From: Alphaproteobacteria bacterium
GTDB taxonomy: Bacteria; Pseudomonadota; Alphaproteobacteria; UBA6615
Direction of reading: 5' to 3'
Assembly: GCA_017643325.1 (NCBI GenBank)
Contig: JAEPNS010000112.1
Span: forward strand, 1-9,056
Length of the DNA stretch: 9,056 bases
The notes under the pieces: generated by a model
What the model saw: the letters and a program-made list of their open reading frames with translations, nothing else
Told to the model about the DNA's origin: nothing
The model's database searches: none
In this document: in pieces, positions 1 to 6,478 of the stretch
How positions within the stretch are numbered: position 1 is the first letter of the stretch
Layout of the letters: each line of letters begins with the position of its first letter
Program-made: the position numbers and the translations under genes

Positions 1-1494
1 CTAGCCTGTGCGCGGATCGGCGCGGTGCACTCGGTGGTGTTTGGCGGCTTCTCGCCGGACTCGATCGCCGGGCGCATCCAGGACTGCGAGTCCACCTTCG
101 TGATCACCGCCGATGAGGGCGTGCGCGGCGGCAGGACCATCCCTCTGAAAGCCAATGTCGACGAGGCGCTGGAACAGTGCCCCGACGTCAAGAACTGCGT
201 GGTGGTCAAGCGCACCGGTGCCGACATCGCGTGGGACCGCGACCGGGACATCTGGTACGACGACCTGACCCAGGACCAGCCCGGCGAATGCCCGCCCGAG
301 GCGATGAACGCGGAAGATCCGCTGTTCATCCTCTACACCTCCGGTTCGACCGGTAAGCCCAAGGGCGTGCTCCACACGACCGGCGGGTACATGGTCTACG
401 CCTCGATGACCCACCAGTATGTCTTCGACTATCACGACGGGGACATCTACTGGTGCACCGCCGACTGCGGCTGGATCACCGGGCACAGCTACATCGTGTA
501 CGGCCCGCTGGCGAACGGGGCGACGACCCTGATTTTCGAGGGCGTGCCGAACTTCCCGGACGCGTCGCGCCACTGGGAGGTGTGCGACAAGCACCAGGTC
601 AACATCTACTACACCGCGCCGACGGCAATCCGCGCGCTGATGCGCGAGGGCGACGAGCCGGTGAAGAAGACGTCGCGGGAGTCGATCCGTCTCCTCGGCA
701 CGGTCGGCGAGCCGATCAACCCGGAGGCGTGGAACTGGTACAACACCGTCGTCGGCGAGGAGCGCTGCCCGATCGTCGACACGTGGTGGCAGACCGAGAC
801 CGGCGGAATCCTGATCACGCCGCTTCCGGGTGCGACCGCGCTGAAGCCCGGTTCCGCCACGCGCCCGTTCTTCGGTATCCAGCCGGAAATCGTCGACGCC
901 GACGGCAACGTCCTCGAGGGCGCAACAGAGGGCAACCTCTGCATCACCGATTCCTGGCCGGGCCAGATGCGCACCGTCTATGGTGACCACGACCGCTTCA
1001 TCGAGACCTATTTCAAGACCTACCCGGGCAAGTACTTCACCGGCGACGGCTGCCGCCGTGACGATGACGGCTACTACTGGATCACCGGCCGGGTCGACGA
1101 CGTCATCAACGTGTCGGGTCACCGCATGGGGACGGCCGAGGTCGAGAGCGCGCTGGTGCTGCACGACGCGGTGGCCGAGGCCGCCGTGGTCGGCTACCCG
1201 CACGACATCAAGGGGCAGGGCATCTACGCCTATGTCACCCTGAAGCTCGACGCCGAGCCGAGCGAGGACCTGCGGAAGGAACTCGTCCAGTTCGTCCGCA
1301 AGGAGATCGGCCCCATCGCGACGCCGGACCTTATCCAGTTCGCGCCGGGCCTGCCGAAGACCCGCTCGGGCAAGATCATGCGCCGCATTCTTCGCAAGAT
1401 CGCGGAGAACGCCCCCGACCAGCTCGGCGACACGACGACGCTGGCCGACCCGGCGGTGGTCGACGACCTGGTCGAGAACCGGCAGAACAAGTAG
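1..1494 (+). CDS. acs: Acetyl-CoA synthetase, 5'-truncated by window edge
   Basis: This is the AMP-forming acetate:CoA ligase, which activates acetate to acetyl-CoA through an acetyl-adenylate in the cytoplasm. The reading frame is open from base 1 and ends with TAG at 1492-1494, giving 497 codons. Full-length family members have about 650 residues, so roughly 150 N-terminal residues lie left of the window. Visible signatures are the P-loop-like YTSGSTGKPKG (334-366), WWQTETGG (784-807), the hinge and C-terminal domain region YFTGDG...GRVDDVINVSGHRMG, and the terminal PKTRSGKIMRR. The lysine in that last motif (codon 1372-1374) is the catalytic residue that protein acetyltransferases modify in studied homologues. 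The GTG at 25 is an internal valine codon and should not be taken as a start. The ABM monooxygenase gene follows 25 bp downstream on the same strand. The family assignment is certain; closely related propionyl-CoA synthetases are less likely given the WWQTETGG context and overall similarity. Confidence 0.96.
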   Translation, partial: LACARIGAVHSVVFGGFSPDSIAGRIQDCESTFVITADEGVRGGRTIPLKANVDEALEQCPDVKNCVVVKRTGADIAWDRDRDIWYDDLTQDQPGECPPEAMNAEDPLFILYTSGSTGKPKGVLHTTGGYMVYASMTHQYVFDYHDGDIYWCTADCGWITGHSYIVYGPLANGATTLIFEGVPNFPDASRHWEVCDKHQVNIYYTAPTAIRALMREGDEPVKKTSRESIRLLGTVGEPINPEAWNWYNTVVGEERCPIVDTWWQTETGGILITPLPGATALKPGSATRPFFGIQPEIVDADGNVLEGATEGNLCITDSWPGQMRTVYGDHDRFIETYFKTYPGKYFTGDGCRRDDDGYYWITGRVDDVINVSGHRMGTAEVESALVLHDAVAEAAVVGYPHDIKGQGIYAYVTLKLDAEPSEDLRKELVQFVRKEIGPIATPDLIQFAPGLPKTRSGKIMRRILRKIAENAPDQLGDTTTLADPAVVDDLVENRQNK

Positions 1495-1519
1495 GCGCCA
1501 CCAAGCAAAAGGACCTGTC

Positions 1520-1819
1520 ATGCAAATCGTGATGGTCGAGTTTCATGTCGGCAAGGACAGGGTCGATGCCTGCGTCGAGGCGCTGAAGGGAATCACCGGT
1601 ACCCTCGTCGCCGAGCAGCCGGAGTTCCACGGCGCCACGCTGCACGTCGAGAAGGACGCCGGTGTCGTGATCAACCGGATGATCTGGGACTCGCACGAGG
1701 CCTTCATCGACTTTCGCGATTCCAACGCCGAAAAGATCGGCGAGGTGCTCGGCGAGTTCAGCCCGCAGGGCCGGATGCTCGAGGTGGTTGCGGAAATCGG
1801 GCCCACCCACGGGGACTAG
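1520..1819 (+). CDS. Small ABM-fold monooxygenase-like protein (putative quinol monooxygenase)
   Basis: This 99-residue protein has the pattern of the antibiotic biosynthesis monooxygenase (ABM, dimeric alpha/beta-barrel) family. It opens with a beta strand (MQIVMVEFHV), then a helix (VDACVEALKGIT) and a strand pair around FHGATLHVEKD. The NRMIWDSHEAFIDFRDS stretch follows, then a C-terminal helix and strand. Members such as YgiN oxidise quinols or small aromatics without a cofactor, usually as dimers, but many have no known substrate; none is evident here. The ATG is supported by AAAAGGA at 1507-1513, six bases upstream. It lies 25 bp after acs on the same strand, so co-transcription is plausible. 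Its TAG stop shares the palindrome CTAG (1816-1819) with the stop of the convergent exonuclease gene. The family call is fairly good; the function is open. Confidence 0.75.
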   Translation: MQIVMVEFHVGKDRVDACVEALKGITGTLVAEQPEFHGATLHVEKDAGVVINRMIWDSHEAFIDFRDSNAEKIGEVLGEFSPQGRMLEVVAEIGPTHGD

Positions 1820-2385
1820 ACGCCGCCCTTTCTGCGCAGGTGTTCCAGCACGCCGAACAATGCGCGGGCGTCCGCCAGCGCATCGTGCGCGCGGCCCATG
1901 GGTTCCAATCCGAAGTACGCGGGAAGCTCCGAGCTCATAAGCTGATCGCCCGTAACCGCACGGATCGGCGGGCTGATGTCGCGCCAGTCGTGCCCGGCGA
2001 AGGGGTCGTCGAAGCCCTTCTCCGCGCACTCCTCCGCAATCACCAGATCGTCGCGGCCGTGCGACAGGACCGGCGCGTCGCCGACAAAGGCACGGAACGC
2101 CCCGAGCGCATCCGCGACCGCAACTCCCTCGCGGGCGATATCGGCGTTCGTGATCCCCGTGAGTTCCGAGAAGTAGCCGGACAGGCGGGGGTTCAGGGTC
2201 GGTGCCACGAGCACCACGAACGCATCCGTCTCCGTTAGCGGCGCGCCGCCGGAGACGCGCACGGCGCCGATCTGCACGATTTCCTTGAATTCGCCGGGCC
2301 CGGACCAGTTGCGTGCGTGTGCGCCGACCCACGACGTGTATTCCAGGTCCGCAATCACGAACGCGCCGTCGGGGATCACGCCCAT
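1816..2385 (-). CDS. DEDDh-family 3'-5' exonuclease
   Basis: This 189-residue protein carries the DnaQ-like (RNase T) exonuclease fold. Exo I is IADLEYTSW, with metal-binding D13 and E15. Exo II is the region around SHGRDDLVIAEE, where D112 or D113 is the likely acidic ligand. Exo III is AHDALADA, with H167 and D172 giving the DEDDh form. Family members trim 3' ends of DNA or RNA using two metal ions; the substrate cannot be read from the sequence. The D-L-E-Y-T version of Exo I and the short single-domain size recall ERI-1/KapD-type nucleases more than the DNA polymerase III epsilon subunit. The frame is open for another 114 codons upstream, but that part is low-complexity and overlaps the DUF1674 gene in another frame. 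I therefore chose the ATG at 2385, just before the conserved region; its Shine-Dalgarno sequence (a G run) is weak. It lies 49 bp downstream of DUF1674 and is probably co-transcribed with it. Confidence 0.85.
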   Translation of the reverse strand: MGVIPDGAFVIADLEYTSWVGAHARNWSGPGEFKEIVQIGAVRVSGGAPLTETDAFVVLVAPTLNPRLSGYFSELTGITNADIAREGVAVADALGAFRAFVGDAPVLSHGRDDLVIAEECAEKGFDDPFAGHDWRDISPPIRAVTGDQLMSSELPAYFGLEPMGRAHDALADARALFGVLEHLRRKGGV

Positions 2386-2434
2386 CTTGCGGCCCCCGCG
2401 CGCGATACCGATATAGGGCGAAGCCGACGCGGCG

Positions 2435-2659
2435 TCAGAAATCGACGCAGCGGCCGTCGCGTTCCCAGTCGCCGAAACGGGTCGGCTCGGGACCCTTGGG
2501 GCCGCCGATTTCCTTGACCTTCGCACCATCGGCGGGCTTCGGGTCGCCGGAACCCGCCGCATTTCCGGCGCGTTTCGGTGGTGGGGTCTGCTGGCCGTCA
2601 GGCACGCGCTCGACGTAGCGCGGGGCGGCGGCGGGCTTGTTTTCGTTGTCCTCGGGCAT
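2435..2659 (-). CDS. DUF1674 protein, SDHAF4-like succinate dehydrogenase assembly factor
   Basis: This 74-residue protein ends in the DUF1674 signature: EIGGPKGPEPTRFGDWE followed by RDGRCVDF at the extreme C-terminus. The eukaryotic counterpart, SDHAF4/Sdh8, binds the flavinated SdhA subunit and helps assemble respiratory complex II. A similar role is inferred for the alphaproteobacterial proteins. The first 45 residues are rich in Pro, Ala, Lys and Gly and are probably disordered, as is usual for the family. The start ATG at 2659 gives the typical length. The frame stays open far upstream across htpX, but that is only a high-GC antisense shadow. The gene is divergent from htpX with a 60-bp spacer and is followed on the same strand by the exonuclease gene. 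I recall DUF1674 beside htpX in other Alphaproteobacteria, which supports vertical inheritance of this block. Confidence 0.92.
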   Translation of the reverse strand: MPEDNENKPAAAPRYVERVPDGQQTPPPKRAGNAAGSGDPKPADGAKVKEIGGPKGPEPTRFGDWERDGRCVDF

Positions 2660-2681
2660 GGCCCTGATATGGACGATCGGA

Positions 2682-2700
2682 CCGGATTTGCCAAGTCCGG
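2682..2700 (+). promoter_or_regulatory. Short inverted repeat in the DUF1674/htpX divergent spacer
   Basis: CCGGATTT, a GCC loop, then AAGTCCGG form an eight-pair stem with one position that is G-T in RNA. It lies in the only space available for two divergent promoters. It could be an operator or a hairpin in the htpX leader, ending 8 bases before the GGAG at 2709-2712. No convincing -35/-10 pair was found in the 60 bp, so the function is inference only. Confidence 0.3.
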
Positions 2701-2719
2701 CCGCAACTGGAGACGATCC

Positions 2720-3679
2720 ATGGGCAATTACGTACGCACCGCGATTCTGCTCGCAGCGATGACGGCGATCTTCATGGGTGCGGGCTTTCTGCTCGGCGGC
2801 CAGACCGGCATGCTGATCGCGCTCGCGGCCGCTGCGGCGATGAACCTGTTCGCCTGGTGGAATTCCGGCGCGACTGTGCTTCGCTACTACCGTGCTAAGG
2901 AGGTCTCCGACCGCAGCCATTCGCTGTATCGGATCGTCGAGCAGCTCGCGGACCGGGACGGCATGCCGATGCCGAAGGTCTACATCATCGACAATCCGCA
3001 GCCGAATGCCTTCGCGACCGGCCGCAGCCCGGAGAATGCCTCCGTCGCCGCGACCACGGGCCTGCTGCAACTGATGAACGAACGCGAGGTTGCGGGCGTG
3101 ATGGCGCACGAGCTGGCGCATGTGAAGAACCGGGACACGCTGATCATGACGGTCACCGCGACCCTTGCGGGTGCGATCTCGATGCTGGCGAACTTCGCGC
3201 TCTTTTTCGGCGGAAGCCGCAACAACCCGCTCGGCATTGTCGGTGTGCTGGCCATGATGATCCTCGCGCCGCTTGCCGCGATGCTGGTGCAGATGGCAAT
3301 CAGCCGGACCCGGGAATACGAGGCGGACGCCGGCGGCGCCGCGATCTGCGGCAATCCCGACTGGCTTGCCGACGCGCTCGAGAAACTCGAGGTCGGGTCG
3401 AAGCGGATCGACAACCAGGCCGCCGAACACAACCCGGCAACGGCGCACATGTTCATCGTCAATCCGCTGCACGCGCACAAGCATGACAGCCTTTTCTCGA
3501 CCCATCCGGCGACGGCCAACCGCGTGGCGCGCCTGCGCGCGATGACCGGAAACGCGGACGAAGCCGCCCCGACGCCGGGCGAACCGTGGAGCGGCGAGCG
3601 CAATCCGCGTGCCGTGCGCGGCAGTGTCCCGGGGGCCGGGTCGCGCCGCGGCGCGCGCGGCGGCCCATGGGGCCGATAA
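2720..3679 (+). CDS. htpX: Membrane zinc metalloprotease HtpX (M48B)
   Basis: HtpX is an inner-membrane protease with its active site facing the cytoplasm. It degrades misfolded membrane proteins alongside FtsH. The 319-residue product has two N-terminal hydrophobic segments (about residues 6-25 and 29-48). The zinc motif HELAH is at 130-134, with E131 as catalytic base. Two further hydrophobic segments span about 143-164 and 171-193. The third zinc-ligand motif EYEAD is at 199-203. The ATG at 2720 is preceded by GGAG at 2709-2712 with good spacing. An upstream in-frame ATG at 2669 has no ribosome-binding site and would add 17 polar residues before the first membrane segment, so it was rejected. 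The C-terminal tail after about residue 275 is rich in Gly, Arg and Pro and ends PWGR; such a tail is common in alphaproteobacterial homologues but absent from the 293-residue E. coli protein. The TAA stop is at 3677-3679. Confidence 0.95.
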   Translation: MGNYVRTAILLAAMTAIFMGAGFLLGGQTGMLIALAAAAAMNLFAWWNSGATVLRYYRAKEVSDRSHSLYRIVEQLADRDGMPMPKVYIIDNPQPNAFATGRSPENASVAATTGLLQLMNEREVAGVMAHELAHVKNRDTLIMTVTATLAGAISMLANFALFFGGSRNNPLGIVGVLAMMILAPLAAMLVQMAISRTREYEADAGGAAICGNPDWLADALEKLEVGSKRIDNQAAEHNPATAHMFIVNPLHAHKHDSLFSTHPATANRVARLRAMTGNADEAAPTPGEPWSGERNPRAVRGSVPGAGSRRGARGGPWGR

Positions 3680-3862
3680 CCGCGCAGACCGGCTGTTTCA
3701 CACCAAATCTGGCGCAAAAAGCAGGAATATTGTCCACATCTTGTGCTTGCTACCCCATTTTGTGGTCTTGCCCCCGTATTCCCACATGATCTAGGCTCCG
3801 CCTCGGATTTGGGAGCGTTCTGGCCGTGCTTCCGGGGCAAAAACGAACAAACGGACAAGAAG
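3680..3862. other. Intergenic region between htpX and gcrA
   Basis: This 183-bp spacer is the longest non-coding stretch in the window and is clearly AT-richer than the flanking genes, especially at 3707-3795. It must hold the gcrA promoter and leader. I found no tRNA-like or strong terminator structure. It contains no GANTC (CcrM) site on reading every GA dinucleotide. The gcrA frame is open back to 3743, but that part lacks family similarity and is not counted as coding. Confidence 0.7.
3768..3797 (+). promoter_or_regulatory. Candidate gcrA promoter
   Basis: TTGCCC (3768-3773) and TAGGCT (3792-3797) are separated by 18 bp and resemble a weak sigma-70 promoter. They would give a leader of about 60 bases before the gcrA ATG. 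The match is only partial (4/6 and 3/6) and other weak TTG boxes lie nearby (TTGTCC at 3730, TTGTGC at 3741), so the exact position is uncertain. Confidence 0.3.
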
Positions 3863-4336
3863 ATGTCGTGGACTGACGAACGGGTGACATTGTTGCGGGA
3901 ATTGTGGGCCAAGGGCCTCAGCGCGAGCCAGATCGCGGTGCAGCTCGGCGGCGTGACGCGAAACGCGGTGATCGGAAAGGCGCACCGGCTGGGGCTGGAA
4001 AGCCGTCCGTCACCGATCCGCGGCAACGGGACCGGATCGCGCCGGCGCAACCGCGCCATCGACAGGGCCCTCGAAGCCAAGGCCTTGCGCGGCACCATGG
4101 CCGACGAGGAGATCGGCGGCGAGAAGGTCGTGCCCGACGGGGACCGCCACATGCACGAGCCGGCGCTCCCGCCGATTGCCCGGCGCGGCGGCGACGTGAA
4201 GAGCTGTCTGTGGCCGATCGGCGACCCGGGCGACGAGGATTTCGGGTTCTGCGAGGATGACACCGTGCCGGGGCGCCCCTACTGCGCCAAGCACTGCGAG
4301 GTCGCCTACATCCGCAAGGACAAGAGCGCGGCCTGA
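3863..4336 (+). CDS. gcrA: GcrA cell cycle regulator
   Basis: GcrA is an alphaproteobacterial transcription factor that binds the housekeeping sigma factor and activates promoters, many of them with CcrM-methylated GANTC sites, to drive the cell cycle. The 157-residue product begins MSWTDERVTLLRELWAKG and continues with a helix-turn-helix (about residues 4-45) containing NAVIGKAHRLGL, the hallmark of the family. A basic, low-complexity linker (about 46-110) follows. The C-terminal sigma-binding domain runs from CLWPIGDPGDEDFGFC (C115, C130) to PGRPYCAKH (C141, H144), a Cys/His pattern as in Caulobacter GcrA (173 residues). The ATG at 3863 was chosen because family similarity begins exactly there; the upstream sequence AAGAAG is a modest ribosome-binding site. 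An in-frame start at 3743 would add 40 unrelated residues. The gene is followed by a Rho-independent terminator and is probably monocistronic. Confidence 0.94.
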   Translation: MSWTDERVTLLRELWAKGLSASQIAVQLGGVTRNAVIGKAHRLGLESRPSPIRGNGTGSRRRNRAIDRALEAKALRGTMADEEIGGEKVVPDGDRHMHEPALPPIARRGGDVKSCLWPIGDPGDEDFGFCEDDTVPGRPYCAKHCEVAYIRKDKSAA

Positions 4337-4364
4337 CCGGCGCCTGACATGGCAACGACGTCAG

Positions 4365-4396
4365 ACGGGCGGGCGCGATCCCGCCCGTTTGTTTTT
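4365..4396 (+). terminator. Rho-independent terminator after gcrA
   Basis: A perfect 9-bp stem, ACGGGCGGG (4365-4373) pairing with CCCGCCCGT (4380-4388), encloses a 6-base loop. It is followed by TTGTTTTT through 4396. It lies 28 bases after the gcrA stop and 27 bases before rsmB, so it separates gcrA from the rsmB operon. This is the only canonical terminator I see in the window. Confidence 0.88.
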
Positions 4397-4423
4397 GCCC
4401 GGCTGCCTGTGATCTAAGACCGC

Positions 4424-5713
4424 ATGGCCGACGCCCGCGACATCGCCTGCGACATCCTCGACGTCGTCCTGACCGACGGCGCGCCCATGGACCGGGCGCT
4501 CGCATCGCATGGCGGGCTTGCCAACCTCGATCCCCGGGACCGCGCCCAGGCCCGCCGCATCGTCGCGACGGTCCTTCGCAGACTCGGCGAGATCGACGCG
4601 GTCCTGCGGACCCTGCTCGACCGGCCGCTGCAGAAACGCCACGGGCGAATCCGAAACGTCCTGCGCATCGGGATCGCGGAACTCCTGTTCCTGGAGACGC
4701 CGGCCCATGCGGCAGTCGATGCCGGCGTGCGGGTCGCGGCGAGATACCGGCGCGGTGCGCTCAAGGGACTGGTCAACGCGATCCTGCGCCGCGCCGACCG
4801 GGAACGGGACAGGCGGCCCGAGGCCGGACCAGAGTCAAACACACCGAACTGGCTGTTCTCCCGCTGGGTTGACGCCTACGGAGCCGAAACGGCCGGCCGG
4901 ATCGCCCAAAGCCATCTGATCGAGCCGCCGCTCGACATCACGCTGGCCCGGCAGGACGAGGCCGAACGCTGGGCGGCACGTCTCGCCGCCGAGGCCCTTC
5001 CCGGTGGCACGCTGCGCAGGGCCGGCGGCCGTGTTGCGGAACTGGAGGGGTTCGACGACGGTGCCTGGTGGATCCAGGACGCCGCCGCGGCGTTGCCGGT
5101 TCGGCTTCTTGGCGAGATCGCCGGCAAGAACGTGATCGACCTGTGCGCAGCGCCCGGCGGGAAAACCCTGCAACTGGCCGCAGCGGGGGCGAACGTGACG
5201 GCCGTCGATGTTGCCGACGCGCGGATCGGGTCCCTGCAGGAAAACCTTGCCCGGACCGGCCTCGATGCCGAGATCGTCTGCGCCGACGCCATCGCATGGC
5301 GCCCGGAGCGCCCGGCCGACGCCGTGCTGCTCGATGCGCCCTGTACTGCCACCGGCACCATCCGGCGCCACCCGGACATTCCCCATCGCCGACGCCCCGG
5401 CGATATCGAGAAGGCCCGGACGCTGCAGGCGCGGTTGCTGGCCGCGGCGCTCGACATGGTGCGGCCGGGCGGTGTGGTCGTCTATGCGGTCTGCTCGCTC
5501 GAACCCGAGGAGGGTCCGGACCAGATCTCCACAATCCTCGATGGTGACGCGTCGGTCCGGCTCGATCCGCTCGACCCCGGGGAATGGCCGGAACTGGCCG
5601 ACACATCACCGCCGGCCGTCACGCCGGACGGCATGCTGCGGACGCTTCCGTGCCACTGGCCGGAGCGGGGCGGCATGGACGGCTTCTTCGCCGCGCGGCT
5701 CGTCCGCTCCTGA
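4424..5713 (+). CDS. rsmB: 16S rRNA (cytosine-C5) methyltransferase, RsmB/Sun family
   Basis: RsmB methylates C5 of a specific cytosine (C967 in E. coli) in 16S rRNA using S-adenosylmethionine. The 429-residue protein has the expected two parts. An N-terminal NusB-like RNA-binding domain (about residues 5-125) contains GLVNAILRR. A Rossmann-fold methyltransferase domain runs from about 150 to the end. SAM motif I is DLCAAPGGKT (239-248) and the acidic strand-2 end is VDVADAR. Motif IV is DAPCTATGT, with C307 thought to help product release. Motif VI is YAVCSLEPEEG, with C357 as the catalytic nucleophile. Length matches the E. coli enzyme (429). The ATG at 4424 lies just after the terminator; the Shine-Dalgarno sequence is weak. 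It is the first gene of a likely operon with rpe and the heparinase-like gene (gaps of 56 and 16 bp). Its promoter must overlap the terminator region or transcription reads through. Confidence 0.95.
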   Translation: MADARDIACDILDVVLTDGAPMDRALASHGGLANLDPRDRAQARRIVATVLRRLGEIDAVLRTLLDRPLQKRHGRIRNVLRIGIAELLFLETPAHAAVDAGVRVAARYRRGALKGLVNAILRRADRERDRRPEAGPESNTPNWLFSRWVDAYGAETAGRIAQSHLIEPPLDITLARQDEAERWAARLAAEALPGGTLRRAGGRVAELEGFDDGAWWIQDAAAALPVRLLGEIAGKNVIDLCAAPGGKTLQLAAAGANVTAVDVADARIGSLQENLARTGLDAEIVCADAIAWRPERPADAVLLDAPCTATGTIRRHPDIPHRRRPGDIEKARTLQARLLAAALDMVRPGGVVVYAVCSLEPEEGPDQISTILDGDASVRLDPLDPGEWPELADTSPPAVTPDGMLRTLPCHWPERGGMDGFFAARLVRS

Positions 5714-5769
5714 CCGGTTCCAGACGGGTCCGGCTTGCGGCGCAGCGCGCAAATCGGGTACCAGACGGC

Positions 5770-6462
5770 ATGGCTTCGAGCACCGGGGCGCAGCCGCCCG
5801 TCCGCATCGCACCGTCCATTCTGGCCGCCGATTTCGCCAACCTCGGCGAAGAGGTCCGCGCGGTCGCCGACGCCGGTGCCGACTGGATTCATATCGACGT
5901 CATGGACGGCCACTTTGTGCCGAATCTCACGATCGGACCCGGCGTGGTGAAGGCCCTGCGGCCCCATACCGACCTGCCGTTCGATGTGCATCTGATGATC
6001 AGCCCGGTCGACTACATGCTGGAGGCCTTCGCCGAGGCCGGTGCAGACCTGATCTCGCTGCATCCCGAGGCCGGTCCGCACCTTCACCGCTCGCTGCAGA
6101 CGATCCGGGGCCTCGGCAAGAAATCCGGCGTCGTCCTCAACCCCGCGACACCGGTCGACGCCATCGACCATGTGATGGACATGGTCGACCTGATCCTCGT
6201 GATGAGCGTCAACCCGGGCTTCGGCGGCCAGGCCTTCATCGAGAGCCAGCTCGACAAGATCGCCACCCTGCGGGCACGGATAGACAACCATGTCGCCGCC
6301 GGTGGCCAGCCGATCGACCTTGAGGTCGATGGCGGCATCGATCGCGAGACAGCGCCACGCGCCATTGCCGCCGGCGCGAATGTGCTCGTGGCCGGCACGG
6401 CCACATTCCGAGGCGGACCCGACGCCTACGCGGACAACATTGCCGCAATGCGCGCCGGCTGA
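5770..6462 (+). CDS. rpe: Ribulose-phosphate 3-epimerase
   Basis: Rpe interconverts D-ribulose 5-phosphate and D-xylulose 5-phosphate in the pentose phosphate pathway (and the Calvin cycle, if present). The 230-residue product is a complete TIM barrel with RIAPSILAADFANLG (12-26). HIDVMDGHFVPN holds metal ligands H41 and D43, and FDVHLMI holds H74. VNPGFGGQ is the phosphate-binding loop region, and EVDGGI carries D187. D43 and D187 are the acid/base pair of the family. The ATG at 5770 was chosen because it gives the normal length, with about ten residues before the conserved core; no strong Shine-Dalgarno sequence precedes it. The frame is open further upstream into rsmB, but that part has no family similarity. 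It lies 56 bp after rsmB and 16 bp before the next gene, consistent with one operon. Confidence 0.96.
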   Translation: MASSTGAQPPVRIAPSILAADFANLGEEVRAVADAGADWIHIDVMDGHFVPNLTIGPGVVKALRPHTDLPFDVHLMISPVDYMLEAFAEAGADLISLHPEAGPHLHRSLQTIRGLGKKSGVVLNPATPVDAIDHVMDMVDLILVMSVNPGFGGQAFIESQLDKIATLRARIDNHVAAGGQPIDLEVDGGIDRETAPRAIAAGANVLVAGTATFRGGPDAYADNIAAMRAG

Positions 6463-6478
6463 CCGGGACAGGACGGCG

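Noticed and set aside
1..1521. 506-codon open frame on the minus strand covering all of the acs region
   Set aside because: It lies antisense to a clear acs gene, is rich in Arg, Val, Gly and Asp with no recognisable domain, and is explained by the very high GC third positions of acs.
2669..2719. Upstream ATG for htpX at 2669
   Set aside because: No ribosome-binding site precedes it and it would put polar residues before the first membrane helix; the ATG at 2720 has GGAG at good spacing.
2386..2727. N-terminal extension of the exonuclease up to 2727
   Set aside because: This would overlap the whole DUF1674 gene in another frame, and its translation is low-complexity Ser/Pro/Arg sequence unlike the family.
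3743..3862. Possible 40-residue N-terminal extension of GcrA
   Set aside because: Family similarity starts exactly at MSWTDERV, and the upstream part is AT-rich promoter-like DNA.
2980..4263. Long minus-strand open frame across htpX and gcrA
   Set aside because: The translation is rich in Ser, Arg and Pro with no family similarity, and it crosses two well-supported plus-strand genes and their intergenic region; it is a shadow of GC-rich DNA.
5714..5769. Short stem TTGCG/CGCAA (5735-5752) and a repeated CCAGACGG (5720 and 5761) between rsmB and rpe
   Set aside because: A 5-bp stem without a T run and an 8-base repeat are within chance for this GC-rich spacer.
5208..6323. 371-codon plus-strand open frame overlapping rsmB and rpe
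   Set aside because: Arg-rich, low-complexity translation in an alternative frame of two recognised enzymes; no domain seen.
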